From NCBI GenBank assembly GCA_025201345.1, contig JAIXMG010000005.1, positions 1,178,001 to 1,242,000 on the forward strand: a stretch of DNA of 64,000 bases, given 5' to 3'. The number at the start of each line of letters is the position of its first letter. Within the stretch, counting starts at the first letter, position 1. The translations under genes were made by a program, and so were the position numbers. The notes below the pieces were generated by a model. The model searched no databases, was not told the origin of the DNA, and worked only from the letters and a program-made list of their open reading frames with translations. This DNA comes from Thamnidium elegans (Eukaryota; Mucoromycota; Mucoromycetes; Mucorales; Mucoraceae). This document shows positions 11,334 through 22,754 of the stretch, in pieces.

Positions 11334-12803
11334 GTCGGAAGAACGGAGCATTGACAATTCGTCATACCTGGTTAACGACCCCAAAAACGGCAATTGCAAT
11401 GTTATTCAAGTCAAAATATTATTGTCACTCTCATTTTATTGTAACCTATTAACGCCATATTAAATTATGATGCAACAAAATTGATATCTTGGCAATAAAA
11501 CAAATAAGATAAAAACAGGTTCAAACAAATTACTAAACGATTCTTGTATAGAACCAATCATCTCGGTTTAAATCGACACACACAGAAAAAAATGTATCTA
11601 GTTATACAATTTCTATAAGTAAAAGAACAAGTTAGTCTAGATAGTATGGCTGAGCGTTGTACACCCCGTGTCCGTAGCGAATTTTGTGCTGAGGGCCGCC
11701 ACACAGCCTTGTTTAGTTACCATATACGGAACGTAGCATATCTTAGCAGTCTCGTGTAACAATGATTTTGAAGTACTACGTGAACAGTATACTTAAATAA
11801 CGTCAAGGTTTCAAAAGTCTAGAATAATTTAAGTATTGGGTTGTACTCGATAAAATTCCCCAGTCTTTTTAAAACAAATACCTTATCTTCAGTAAAAGTC
11901 ACCAAGGATAATTTAATTTCATTATCGTATACATTTTGTATCTTTTTATGATAAGAAGTTGCTGACGTAATTTCATGCAAGATTCAGTAATTCTTAGCTC
12001 TGTTAACATCTATTATGTAATCTACTGCATATGGTAGCCACAGGAAATTATGCTAATCATTTACATAAGCTATTTATCAAAATAAAATACATTGTTTTAG
12101 TTGATTAATGGATAATAGGCATTTCTCTCCTCCCAAAAATTGTAAAGGACTTTGGCATACGTTTCTAGTCGAATCTTTTCATAAAACGTATGCTTCAACC
12201 CTTTTTAAAAAAAAATAAAGAAAATTGTCACGTTTTAAGGTTTTATACTAGAGGAGTATTCTTTAATATATAGTTCAAGGGGAAAGGCATAAGTGAGGTC
12301 ATAAATAGATGGAGAGGGATTTGTTTTTGATGTGTTTGTTTACTGAAAGTCTATTTCCACGTGGCATTAAAGTTATCAGCCAATCAGAACGAGAAAGAGA
12401 TAGAGAGAGAGTGATACAATAAGTCTTATAAAGTAGAATAATTTGTTATAAATTAATAGCTTGATTAAAATCGTTCGATTTGTTTAACTACAGCATTTCT
12501 CCATCCTATCAATTTGGGTATTTCTGAAGTGAATTTGATAAGTTGCCGAGCTCTTCGAAAAACATGATATTTTCTATTTTAGAGCTGTTAGTATATGAAT
12601 ACTCAATTGAAGGAGAAGGGGATTACCATAAAGTCTAATGAAATATCTTTGCTTTTTGATATTAACAGGATATCCATTCACTACATCAATCATCATACTG
12701 TAGAGTTTCTTCACTTTGTGTCGTTCTTTTTCTGGAGTAGTAGCGTCATTCACTCCGCCAGATCAAGTATACACAAATATATATTTACATGTACATGATT
12801 ATC
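11045..12803. other. Intergenic, start of accessory region
   Basis: No gene can be supported. The stretch holds a T34 run at about 11300-11332, a CCAAT-containing GC-richer patch at about 12355-12395, and at 11640-11720 a more GC-rich segment of unknown origin. Short frames near 11127-11452 and 12595-12798 are low-complexity or shadows. Confidence 0.45.
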
Positions 12804-13928
12804 TCACGTGCCACTGGCAAGAAGAACGATAGGATTGCTAAAAGGAATCAATAATAGGTTAGCCAGCAGTTTATAAAGATGTGTTTCAACACAATGATAG
12901 AAACCGCTGCTTAGTCTTTTTCGCATATTCTTTGTCCCTTTATGACTGATTAATTTTTGGTATCTTTTTGTTTTTGTTTTATTCTCAAATTTCACAGTTG
13001 GCTCTTTTAATAAGATTTTAATGTACTTGTCGCTGAATAGAGGAAATAGCAGAACGGGATTCATTGTTGATGTCTTGCCTCAAGGTACTGTCTTTTCAAC
13101 TTTCCCAACCTTCATGGTATTTCTTTCCAAACACTGTTGAATGAAAACGACGAGTCTATGATTAAAATAAAACTTAGTATCTGTCAAAACGTTTGAAATA
13201 AGTACAGAATACAGCAAAAGTAGTTTCAGCAGTATGGGCAACATTAGTAACTTTGCTACTTTGTTTTTATTGTAGTGTAAGCAGAAAATCCATATAGTTT
13301 GCGTTTGTCGCCTCCTCAGTGCCATTGAAATGCTCTGCAAACGAAAAATAATCCAAGTCAGGTGGTTATTTTTGGAAATTTGATTCAACCCATGTTAAAA
13401 ACTTGTAATCCTTCTTGAGACCATTGATTCTTGTTTTTTTTAATAATTGAGCTTCAGAGGTATCTATCTACTTTCGCTTGCCTCGCATTATTTTCAAGAA
13501 AGTGTTCAATGGACAACGGAGGCACTTTACTTTGCTATACTTTTATTTCAAGTTCGTGTTACTTGAGACAAGCATTAATTTGGGTAGAGAAAATCAATTT
13601 TTTTTTTGTGGGAGGACATGTTTTGAGCTGCAATGATACTATCATCTCTTTTTTCTTCATCACGATTTTGAATATATGTAAGAACTGTCTCCAAAGAGCC
13701 AAGCATATTATTCTATTAAAATTATTAAAATCAAGTTTATAAATGAAATAAATAAGTACATACCTTGAATTCCAAGAGATTCATTACGAAAGTAGGTATA
13801 TTACAGATTTCCAAACCAGAAGTAGGACAAAAAAATTTCTTCTCCAACTGGGAAACATAAATACGGGGACGGGACAAGCAAAGAGAGTAAACAAAGAAGT
13901 TGCTATCTAGTATGAGTAAAACGTCCAT
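12804..13928 (-). pseudogene. Decayed coding remnant, possible mobile-element protein
   Basis: Three open stretches follow one another on the minus strand: 13928-13737, 13388-13080 and 13064-12804. They are interrupted by stops and phase changes. The first ends at a good donor (GAATTCAAG then GTATGT). The last contains GFYHCVETHLYKLLANLLLI and ends SNPIVLLASGT. The Cys/His and hydrophobic pattern resembles the central part of the Fanzor/TnpB-like proteins that are repeated in Mucoromycota genomes, where a Gly-Asp would be expected in place of Ala-Ser-Gly, but this is from memory and weak. It may belong to the same decayed locus as 13981-14720. I cannot name a family with confidence. Confidence 0.35.
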
Positions 13929-13980
13929 AAAAAAAAATATGGTTCACTAAAATACTCACTGTAAATCTGAACCTTACGGC

Positions 13981-14720
13981 TTAATACTCCTCAAACAATC
14001 CAGGGTATTTTGAATAAATGAGATTCAGCATGAATTTTAATGATTTATCAATTTTTTGATGTGAGGAGGACCAGAAAACTCCACTCTTGGTCGAAGAGGG
14101 GTTTGACATAGGAAGAGGAGTCAGGAGAACAATCAGTAATATTATATCTCAAAAGGCTAAAAATATTGATGAATGCTATAATATACGGTATATTCAATGT
14201 ATTTCTTACTCTTGGTTTTCGATTTTAGGCGTACGCGTGGATAATTGGATCCACGCGTTTATTTTGCCAGTTATATCGACTCCATTTATGATGGGATTTT
14301 CTTTAATCTCAGAAGATTCATTATCATCATCTATTATCTCATCTTCCTCGTCGTTTTCAGCCTTCTCTTCGTCATCAATATAAACCTCCTCAGAGTTAAA
14401 TGGATTCTACATGGTCAAGTGTGTGTTAATAATCAAAGGTTATGAACATTAAGATCCGCAATTATAATATGTATGTAAAATGCTTATGAAAGGATGTACT
14501 TACAACATCCAGAGGCTCTTTAATGATTTTTGGATGCTATAAGAATTTAAGACAAGAGTGAGTTTTTTTTTCTCTTTGATAGGGGGGGGGGGGCTAATGT
14601 TTTTAGACTACTTACCTTCTTGCGAACTTCTACAGCGTTTGTAGTCTAACATGAAATAGGAAGTTAGCATTTATATTAACAAAATAGATAGATGTATACC
14701 TCTGCACCTCTCTTCGCTCG
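13981..14720 (-). pseudogene. Decayed microexon gene of unknown family, with frameshift
   Basis: Several GT-AG-bounded pieces join in one frame. These are a 21-nt exon (14720-14700, RAKRGAE), a 30-nt exon (TTNAVEVRKK), a 33-nt exon (HPKIIKEPLDV), and a longer acidic exon beginning NPFNSEEVYIDDEEK and ending PKIENQ. A further exon (LLRYNITDCSPDSSSYVKP) then reads FDQEWSFLVLLTSKN and hits a stop at an A6 run near 14046. In the next frame the reading continues well (IDKSLKFMLNLIYSKYPGLF) to a stop at 13981, so a one-base change in the A run separates two good halves. The upstream end of the gene is not found. The splice-site consistency shows it was a real gene; the family is unknown to me. Confidence 0.5.
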
Positions 14721-14943
14721 CTATAGTCAAAATAAAAATCAATATGTCTTTACATTTATTTCCAATACAAATTCCAGTTTACCACAAAAGTTTTTGTACG
14801 TTTTTGCAGCTGAAGTTGTTTATTGCTGAGTTGCGATTGTTTACGATGTTACTATTATGAACGCGTTTAGAATAAGCAAATATTTTTAATGACTTTAGCT
14901 ACAAATCTAGCAGCAGGGAGGAATATATTATGAAATTGTCGTC

Positions 14944-15064
14944 TCAGCTTGCGTTGATTACCTCCCTGCCCTTTGTACACACCGCCCGTCACTACTACCG
15001 ATTGAATGATTATAGTGAGCATATGGGATCAGTAGGATTAGACTGGCAACAGTCTTTCCCTGCA
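14944..15064 (+). rRNA. Isolated 18S rRNA 3'-region fragment (relict)
   Basis: About 120 bases match the universal 18S segment before helix 44: CAGCTTGCGTTGATTAC, then CCCTTTGTACACACCGCCC and CTACTACCGATTGAATG. The following bases (TTATAGTGAGCATATGGGAT, CAGTAGGATTAGACTGGCAA) fit the form I remember for Mucorales. Flanking sequence on both sides is not rRNA. At least two positions that are invariant in eukaryotes are changed (TTACGTCCC reads TTACCTCCC; CGTCGCTAC reads CGTCACTAC), so this is a non-functional insert and not an rDNA unit. The frame at 14930-15112 is an accidental reading of it. Confidence 0.85.
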
Positions 15065-16045
15065 TCAACACCACCATATCATAAGGAAATATTTAGACAT
15101 CTGTTTATTTAAAAGATACTTGCTTGTATACGAATTCATTGTTAAAAAAAAGGAAAAGAAAGGGATGGAATAAATAGGTTGATAAAAAAGGGATTATTTA
15201 ACTAAGATAAAATGGATTTATAATATATTTATATTACAATTTACTTTTGTTGGAGGTGCACGTCATAAATCGGCAATCAAGTTTTTCATGGTTGAAAGAG
15301 ACGAGGAAAAAAAAAGTTGTCCTGCCCATTATGTCTTCTGGATACATAACTGTCCTTTCAGACCATTTTAACATTAGTTTTGCAGTCCTTTTGACTATTT
15401 TTGAAAACACTGTTACGCCCTTTTAAAGGAGAGAGACTTAGATTATTCTAAAAAAAAGTTCTAGCTAGCTATGCAATTATCTATCGAAGCTCCAGTTCAA
15501 CCTATAGTACAGTCTAGAACCACTGTCCGACCTAAAACACATGCTCATATGATCTACTTAATCATTTTTACAGCTTACTTTAGCACACCGAAAATGTCGT
15601 TCCGACTTTTTTCATGCAATAAGTTAAAAAATATGTTGCCGAAAACACAGAAAAATAAAAAGTTATTGAATGGTCGAGAGTTACATGGTTATCGTAACGT
15701 GCGCTTTATAATTTATGCAGGCAGGTACAGCCAACATAATCAAGAATGATATTACAAAAGACGTGAGTTGAGTGAAGGAAAAACGAGACTAATAGTCTCG
15801 TATAAATAACCAGTACAAACCAAAACTAGTATGTTTTGTTGAGGATAAGTAGTCCAAACACAGTTTATATTCACCATCGAAATATAAAATGGAAGTACAG
15901 CCTATTTTAACTAAATACAGTACTTTATCAAACCATCCAGAAATAGGTTATTTAAATGACGCTTTTCGGAACCAAAAAAATAAATAACAAATAATAAAAA
16001 TTCGGCTCTGGGACAGACCTAAACCTTCTTTTATTTATTCATAAG
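15065..16045. other. Intergenic with dispersed repeat and hairpin
   Basis: The stretch at about 15545-15625 resembles 23512-23580 (CACCGAAAATG...TTCCGACTT versus CACCAAAAATG...TTCCAACTT). A perfect 8-bp hairpin (ACGAGACT at 15783-15790, loop AAT, AGTCTCGT at 15794-15801) lies nearby, and TGTTACGCCC, an LTR-like start, occurs at 15410-15419. The frame at 15471-15749 crosses this repeat and is not convincing. The last 100 bases are the promoter of the next gene. Confidence 0.45.
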
Positions 16046-16798
16046 ATGGAAGGTTTACATAACAGAAGAAACAAAAATGTCGAAGATGAAGCAGAGTTTT
16101 TAGACGAACAAGGTAAGCCAAAAAAGAAAGAGGTTTTATTACGCCTCTAAACTAATTTATTTTAAGAGCAAGAGCAACTACTTCAAACTCTTCGCGATCA
16201 AAACAATACAGCTAATCTAACTATCCAAGTAAGTTGTATAAAAAAGAAAGAAAGTAAAAGCTACTATTATTTACCTTGTTATAAATAGCAAGGATTGATT
16301 ATTATTGGATGTATTGCTTCAGCTCTGTAAGTTCAAGTAACCTAACTTTAAAGAAACCCTTTTTAACATGTTTTATGTAGCTTTTTTCATATCTTGTTCC
16401 AAAGCGATTCCCCTATTATCCCTATATCCGAAGTATTCTCTACGCCTACTCCAAGTGTATTACCAATACCTGCATTAGCTGCTTTATTCAGTATTGTATC
16501 GATTAGTACGTCTATTTTTGCTCTTGTAATCAAGTGCAAAATGAATATTTTTGGATTATTAGAAAGCTTAAGCTTAAAAGATCAATATACCTCAGGCGTT
16601 GTCCTTGCATCCATCATCACTGGCTTTATTGCACCATGCATGTCATTATTCTACCGAGGATCGATGATTGAATTTATTTATTGGTCTGTACCTCTTTTAG
16701 TATTAGGTATGTTTTATACTGCTCTTTACATGATCAATCAAGTACAAGAAAGTTTAGACGAATTAGAAAAATCCAAATACAAGTACAAAGGTGCTTAA
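16046..16798 (+). CDS. Small multi-pass membrane protein, unknown
   Basis: Exons are 16046-16112, 16167-16228, 16289-16326 and 16381-16798, giving 194 residues. The N-terminus is soluble and acidic (EDEAEFLDEQEQEQLLQTLR). A first membrane segment follows (GLIIIGCIASALFFHILF), then about three more: ALAALFSIVSISTSIFALVI, VVLASIITGFIAPCMSLFY, and FIYWSVPLLVLGMFYTALYM. The C-terminus is basic (KSKYKYKGA). The DEQEQ...LR helix before a membrane segment resembles small conserved fungal membrane proteins of unknown role, but I cannot name the family. It converges with the anillin-like gene, with only 25 bp between the two stops. Confidence 0.7.
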
Positions 16799-16823
16799 AA
16801 ATAAAACATTTTTTTATTATTAT

Positions 16824-19800
16824 TTAATCTGAAAATGGGAGACGTAAAGGTACACGTCCAATCATTGATTTCAATGTCTTTACCCATTCTTCACTTTCTT
16901 CTAAATCATCACTAACACAATCCAAGTGGTAATCTGGAAAAGCAAGTCGGAAAAACCCTTTATGATTTTCTGCATGAATTGATTCTTGACTAAATACTTT
17001 TTCATCGTCTTCTAATAATGTCACAATCACCTTGTCTGCTGCTGCACTAAGCTGTAACACATCTGACATATTATAGTGATCCCATACTTGTCTATCTAGT
17101 CCATCTGATGTATATCCAATCAATTGGCTACCTATTAATCTATAATAATGACGTTCCCAGATCTATGAAGTTTTTTTTTTTTTTTAGTAGTTTACAAAAG
17201 AAACTTTTTCTCAATTTATAAATTTACCTTTAATCCTTGACGCCTTGTTGATAAGTACCCACTCTGCCAACAAGTATCATGCCATTGTCGAATCTTTAAA
17301 GTTAAATCACACTCTCTTAAACTTCTCGGCACAGGCTATACATAACAAATAAACAATTAATACATTTTTTCAATAACAAACAAATACATTTTTTTTTTTT
17401 TTTTTTTACCACAGATGGATTGGACACAGGTAAATATAACATTTCGACATTTAATTTACCAACAATCTTTAAGAAATCTTCATCATCACCAAACTGTTCA
17501 CGTCTGGCTCTCTCTCGATTCGTTCTAGCATACCAAGAATTAAAACAATCAAAGTGTGCTTCGTATGTCTTTTTATGACATCCAGGTACCATATGATCTA
17601 CTGCAAATCGTGTTTGTCCGATCGCTCCATCCTCTGGGTGCACATACCCTGATAAATGTTCTTTTTGCTTTCGAATAGATGTAAACCATCGACTCCAACC
17701 TGTTCTTGGTTTAACATGGTAATCAGGTCGTACGTGCAGTGAAACAGTAATGATCATGCCAGGCTTTGTATCAATGATACACTCATAATCCATTAATATC
17801 TGGGGTGCCAAGATCTCATACCTGGACATGTACTCATACTCACCATCACTAATGACACATCTTACATATGTAATTTCTTTTGGTAATGGTAACAACATAT
17901 TATGAGCTCCACTGACACCAATATACATTTTTCCAAACCTTGAAGTGTCTATAGAAGACATGGATACCTTGTAAGGATGATCTTCATTACTGGCTCGTTT
18001 ATCCATAAACATACTAAACTCGGTATTGATTTCATGAGCATTAGGAATACCACGGCTTTGTTCTAGCGGTTGGCCGTTTTGTTGGCTGGTAGATATAGCT
18101 CGTTTTACTACGGTTGGTTCATTATCACTCACTATATCTGCTGATGTATCAAATGCAGATCCACCATGTACTGCTGTATCTGTATTTCCCTTTTCAAATG
18201 TAGGCAACTTATTCATGTAATGCGAAATATCTTCCACACGTGGATTGTTGGGATCGTGAGGAACGTACTCTTGTTTACTACCTGCTTCGGCAATAGCTAC
18301 AGTACGAGATGGTACCTTGATCAATGAAATTTCGTCATCGTCTCGTTGGTTATTTACAGATAAAGTGGATGTAGAAAAATTGGTGATGGTGACTGGCTTT
18401 TGTTGTTCAATAATATGGGTGGTTGAACTACTATTATTATAAAATGAAGTCGTAATGCCTTCAGATGCTTGACCCGATTGCATTTGCCTCGTACTGACTG
18501 GTTCAGGGGGCGAAGAAAATTGATCCATAAATACAACAATCTCTCCTTCCTCTTGTTCATTATCTGTTTGTCCTCCATGGTAATAGCTACTTTCACCTCG
18601 TGTCTTGGATGCATTATTAACCGTATGAAGATTAGTAGAATAGTAATCATCCTCCTCCTCTAATATTTCTTGTCGATACAAATCATTTTGTTTACGTTCA
18701 TCTTCATCTTCATCTTCATCCAATGCAGTATTTTCAGTAGAATTAGAATTTTTATATGAATATGTTTCTGAATTGGTGTTGATGGAGGATCCACTGTGTC
18801 GATAATAATAGTCATCATCGTATGTTTCTTCTTCCAGTGCTGCTGCATGGAATCCACTTACTAACATGGATTGTCTTCTTAATTCTTCTTGTTCGTTCCA
18901 TGTCTCTTCAGGATCAAACCATTGTTCGCTTCCTGCTTCGCTAGAAGCAGCTATACTTTCATTTTTACTCAACATAGATTCTCGTTTCATGGTTGCATCT
19001 TGCATTCCTACAGACCAATGATTGCGTTGACTTCCACTCTGTCTTTTACTGCCCCACTTACTAACCCTATTTTCATTTTGATAAGACAACGTTTGAAGGA
19101 TACTGGTCTCGTCCAAATCAGAAGAAATGGACTCTCTACCACGTAATTGTCTACGTTGTTGTTGCTGCAAGACATCATCCTCAAACTCAAGTTGCTGCTG
19201 ATCTGCTACTAAACCATTATAGGCAGACTGCCATTCCTGTCGACTCTCGTCATCTTCATCATCACTGCTACTACTTTCCTCCTCTGCCATCATCTTTTTA
19301 TGGTATGGGTTTGCTAAAGTAGGCGTTGTGGCTTCATCTTCATCGCTTTCTTCTTCTATCATCATTTGGCTTTTATTGGTATTAATCTCAAGGTGAAGTA
19401 CTCGACTAGCTTCTTCTTCTTTAGGATGATTGGGGCCAAGTGAATTAAATGTATTGGCGTAAAGTGTATCTGTGCTCTTAGAGCCTTTGTCTATATATTG
19501 GGTATGTGTTGTATCAGTATAATCGTCTTCATCTGAAGATGTATCTAAAGTTAATGTTAGTTTTAAATTTTTTTTTTTAAATTTTTTTTTTTACCTTCGT
19601 ATTGAGGAGTAGGTTCTACTTCAACCATCGTACGACTTAACTTCTCATGATTCGATTCAATTTGATTCGTTAATGTTGGTATAGGAGAAGTCTCATTTTC
19701 TACAATTAATTTTGGTTGTTGGTTGGAAGTGTCTTCCGCTCGCATCGATGGTACGATATTGTCTTCAAACGTAAGATCGTCTAAAAAGGAAGACGTAACC

Positions 19801-22754
19801 ATATCATCATCTTCACTTGTATGACCAGGTATATCCTCTGGGGCATTTATGTCATCATCAAATAACGGTGTAAAAGTATTTCGATCATTGGTAGATGCAT
19901 TTAGTTGATTATTAAGAGGCGATATAGTTGAACGTGTAGTATCAGTCATAAAAACGACATCAAGTTCACTATTTTCTTTTGGTGATATGTCGTTGATTTG
20001 ATCTAGGCTATTTTGCATTTGAATAGTACCTGAAACTGATTTACCATCTACTGGCGTGTCTACAATGACTGAAGAGTCACTATCTGTTGAAGAGCAAGTG
20101 TCTGATGATATAAGTTCATTTATAGCTACAGCACCGATTACACCAGAAGTAGCAACTTTAGCAGTAGATATAGATTGTGGCTTTTCGGTATCTTTCGAAT
20201 TGTTCCCAAGTGTTGCATTATCTGTTACTGACTTGGGTACGTGACCAGATGCAATGGACGTATCACTAAAGATAGAACGAGATGCTTCCTTTTCTGATAG
20301 TTTACTGTTCAATATATCATTTGCCTGACGATCGTTCAATGCAGAGACACTAGCAGATACTATACTAGGAGCAACTGGTGTATTGTCAGATAACGAACGT
20401 TTATTTTCTGTCTCTTTCGACTGATGATTATAATCATTTGGTGTGATAACAACAGCTGGTTTATTATCAGATACAGCTCGGGTTTTTTCCGTGTCTTTTA
20501 ATTGATCGCCACCAACAGGTTTATAATCTTCCGTTACGGTATCAACTACAGTCACCGGTTCATCTTTTGGTACATTCTTGTACTGATAGCTGTATTCTGT
20601 TTTTTCCTTAACAGGTACAGATGAATTTTGACCATCAAGTGCAGCCTGTTCGTCTACTAAAAGAACTCTGCCTTTTACAACGAAGGATTCTTTTGGTGGT
20701 TCTTTGGCTACAGTAGAAGGTTTCGTCAGTTTAGCCTTTTCTTCAGATGATGTTTGTTTTTCTAATGGAGTGGCATTAATTGATGATGATAAATTTTCTA
20801 ACTTCTGTTTAGGGCTTGCTTCTGTCTTTTGGTTAATATTAACTTCAATAGTAGATTTTTCTTTTGTTGTTGTTGTTGTTGATGGTGATGATAATGATAA
20901 TGATGATATTGGGTTTTCAGCGTTAAGATCTTCCTTTTGGTTTACTTGTTCAAGAGAACCTTCTTTTTGCTTTAATTCAAGACGATTTGCTTTATCATTC
21001 AAAGATTGTTTATCAGATGTAGTTTCTTTAGGTACTCGCTTAACAGAGCTCGAAGAATCATCTAGTGTTTTTTTTTTTAATTTATTAGCATTTTTGTTTT
21101 TCATTTTAAAATATATTTGTCTCACCTGAATTGGTACCACTATCTTCATCTTCCTTTTTCCAAACAGCGAATTTTTTTCCAATAGGTACAATTTCAACAT
21201 CATTTTCATCAAATAAACGTTCGTGCACATTAACAATATCCTTGACTTTATTTGATGCGATATCAATCTCTTTCTTGGTCTTTTTGGATTGGTTATTTAA
21301 CTCGCGTTCCCCTAATCGTCCCACGGAAAGTGACTCTAATTCTTCGTCTGTCACACCACGTTTATCATTGTTACTAGCACTGTTTTCTTGTTTTTTTTCG
21401 TACGTTTTTTTATCGTCTATTAATCTGTCAGCCACGTTGATGACAGTATCAGTTTCTTTAGGCGTAACGATGGCTTCAACTTTTGTTTCTTCAATTTTCT
21501 TTGGTGTTTCAATTGTCTCGATTATTTTTGGTGCCTTCTTTTCTTCTCCTTCTTCGTCTTCCTCATTATCACTTGCATGAGGACTAACATGAGGACTTGC
21601 ATTAGGACTCACACTAGGACTCACACTAGGACTCAAATTAGGACTAGGCGTTCCAGCTCTTAATTGAGCTAATGTAGGAACGTGTAAAGTATTTCCAGTA
21701 TGATGTACAGTAGGTTCAGTCTCCTGGGTCTGTCGAAAGACACTCGTTGTTACATATGATCTATCTTTAAGCGAATTAATAACTCTCGAAGTACGTCTAA
21801 TTTGATCGGCAGCACCCAATAGCTTCTTTCGATCTCGTACTGCCGAAGCGGCGGTAATGGACGGTGTTCGTTTTGCCTGTTTTTGATCTTTTAATAACCG
21901 TTCCTCTTCGAATTTTTTAAATAATGGATTGTTCTTGACTGCAGATCGTTGTGCCAATTGATCAACTTCCTTTTGACGTAATAAATTCTTTTTATCTAGT
22001 TCAGCTTGTTCTTCTTCACTGAGGACACGACGCCTTCGTTCTTCAAGATGACCAGGTTGAAAGTATCGTCGTGTTGAGTTTTGTCTTTCGGTAGTGGGTT
22101 TGTTCAAATTGGGAGATTCAGCCAACTCACGTAATCGCTTAAATCGATCGGATGCATTATTGGTTGCCAGAACACGTTCTTTTGGTGCTGGTTTACTAAT
22201 TAATAATTTTACTTGTGGTTGAATAGTAGGTAAATGATCCAACTTGTTGGTAATTGTTTCTAATGCTCCATGCTCTTTTAATTGTTGGATTAATTCGGGT
22301 TGTTGGATAAAGTAAGCTAAATGCATTACCGTATTTTCTTCCTCTCCCCAAAAACAAGTATTCAATTCATTTCCTTTTGTATTCTATGTAACTAGAGTGT
22401 TTATTCATCTAGTGTAACAATGCCCTCTTTTTTTTAAAATTTTTTTTATTTTACCTTTAATATAAATTCTACAAGTTCAATACGTTCAGGTGCCCATTCG
22501 TCATCAGGTACACCATAGTCATAGAGTATATGATGAAGCGCATACACAGGTCGAATACTGGTACCTAATATCTTGTGTTCTTTTAAGCGTCTAATAAAGT
22601 GAGCGAAATCAGTTTCGAGATGACCTAATGGTGATAATGGTGTCCATAATAAACTAGGTTGAATGTCAAATAATTCTTGGATACTATCTGTATCAAGTGC
22701 TTCAACTGCTGTGGTCCATTCTGACACAAGTGCTTCTTCTATCGTAGGATCCAT
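16824..22754 (-). CDS. Anillin/Bud4-like septation protein with PH domain
   Basis: Six exons: 22754-22455, 22383-21126, 21061-19595, 19544-17410, 17335-17228 and 17162-16824, giving 1868 residues. The N-terminus (about 1-150) looks like degenerate ankyrin-type helices (EEENTVMHLAYFIQQPELIQ). A long disordered middle follows: basic coiled coil, SxSP repeats, Ser/Thr/Asp-rich linkers. The anillin-homology region starts near residue 1485 (FGKMYIGVSGAHNMLLPLPK) and includes FDCFNSWYARTNRERARREQ. A PH domain closes the protein (WERHYYRLIGSQLIGYTSD; WVKTLKSMI near the end). Bud4, Mid2 and Int1 organise septins and the contractile ring at the cortex; the PH domain would bind phosphoinositides. The ankyrin-like N-terminus is not part of yeast Bud4 as I know it. 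This is the longest gene in the window. Confidence 0.82.

Noticed and set aside
14087..14383. Plus-strand frame ending in a Ser run
   Set aside because: Antisense of the acidic exon of the minus-strand microexon gene, whose splice sites fit much better.
14930..15112. 60-residue plus-strand frame
   Set aside because: Accidental reading of the 18S rRNA fragment.
20704..21580. Two plus-strand frames (141 and 149 residues)
   Set aside because: Antisense of the disordered middle of the anillin-like gene.
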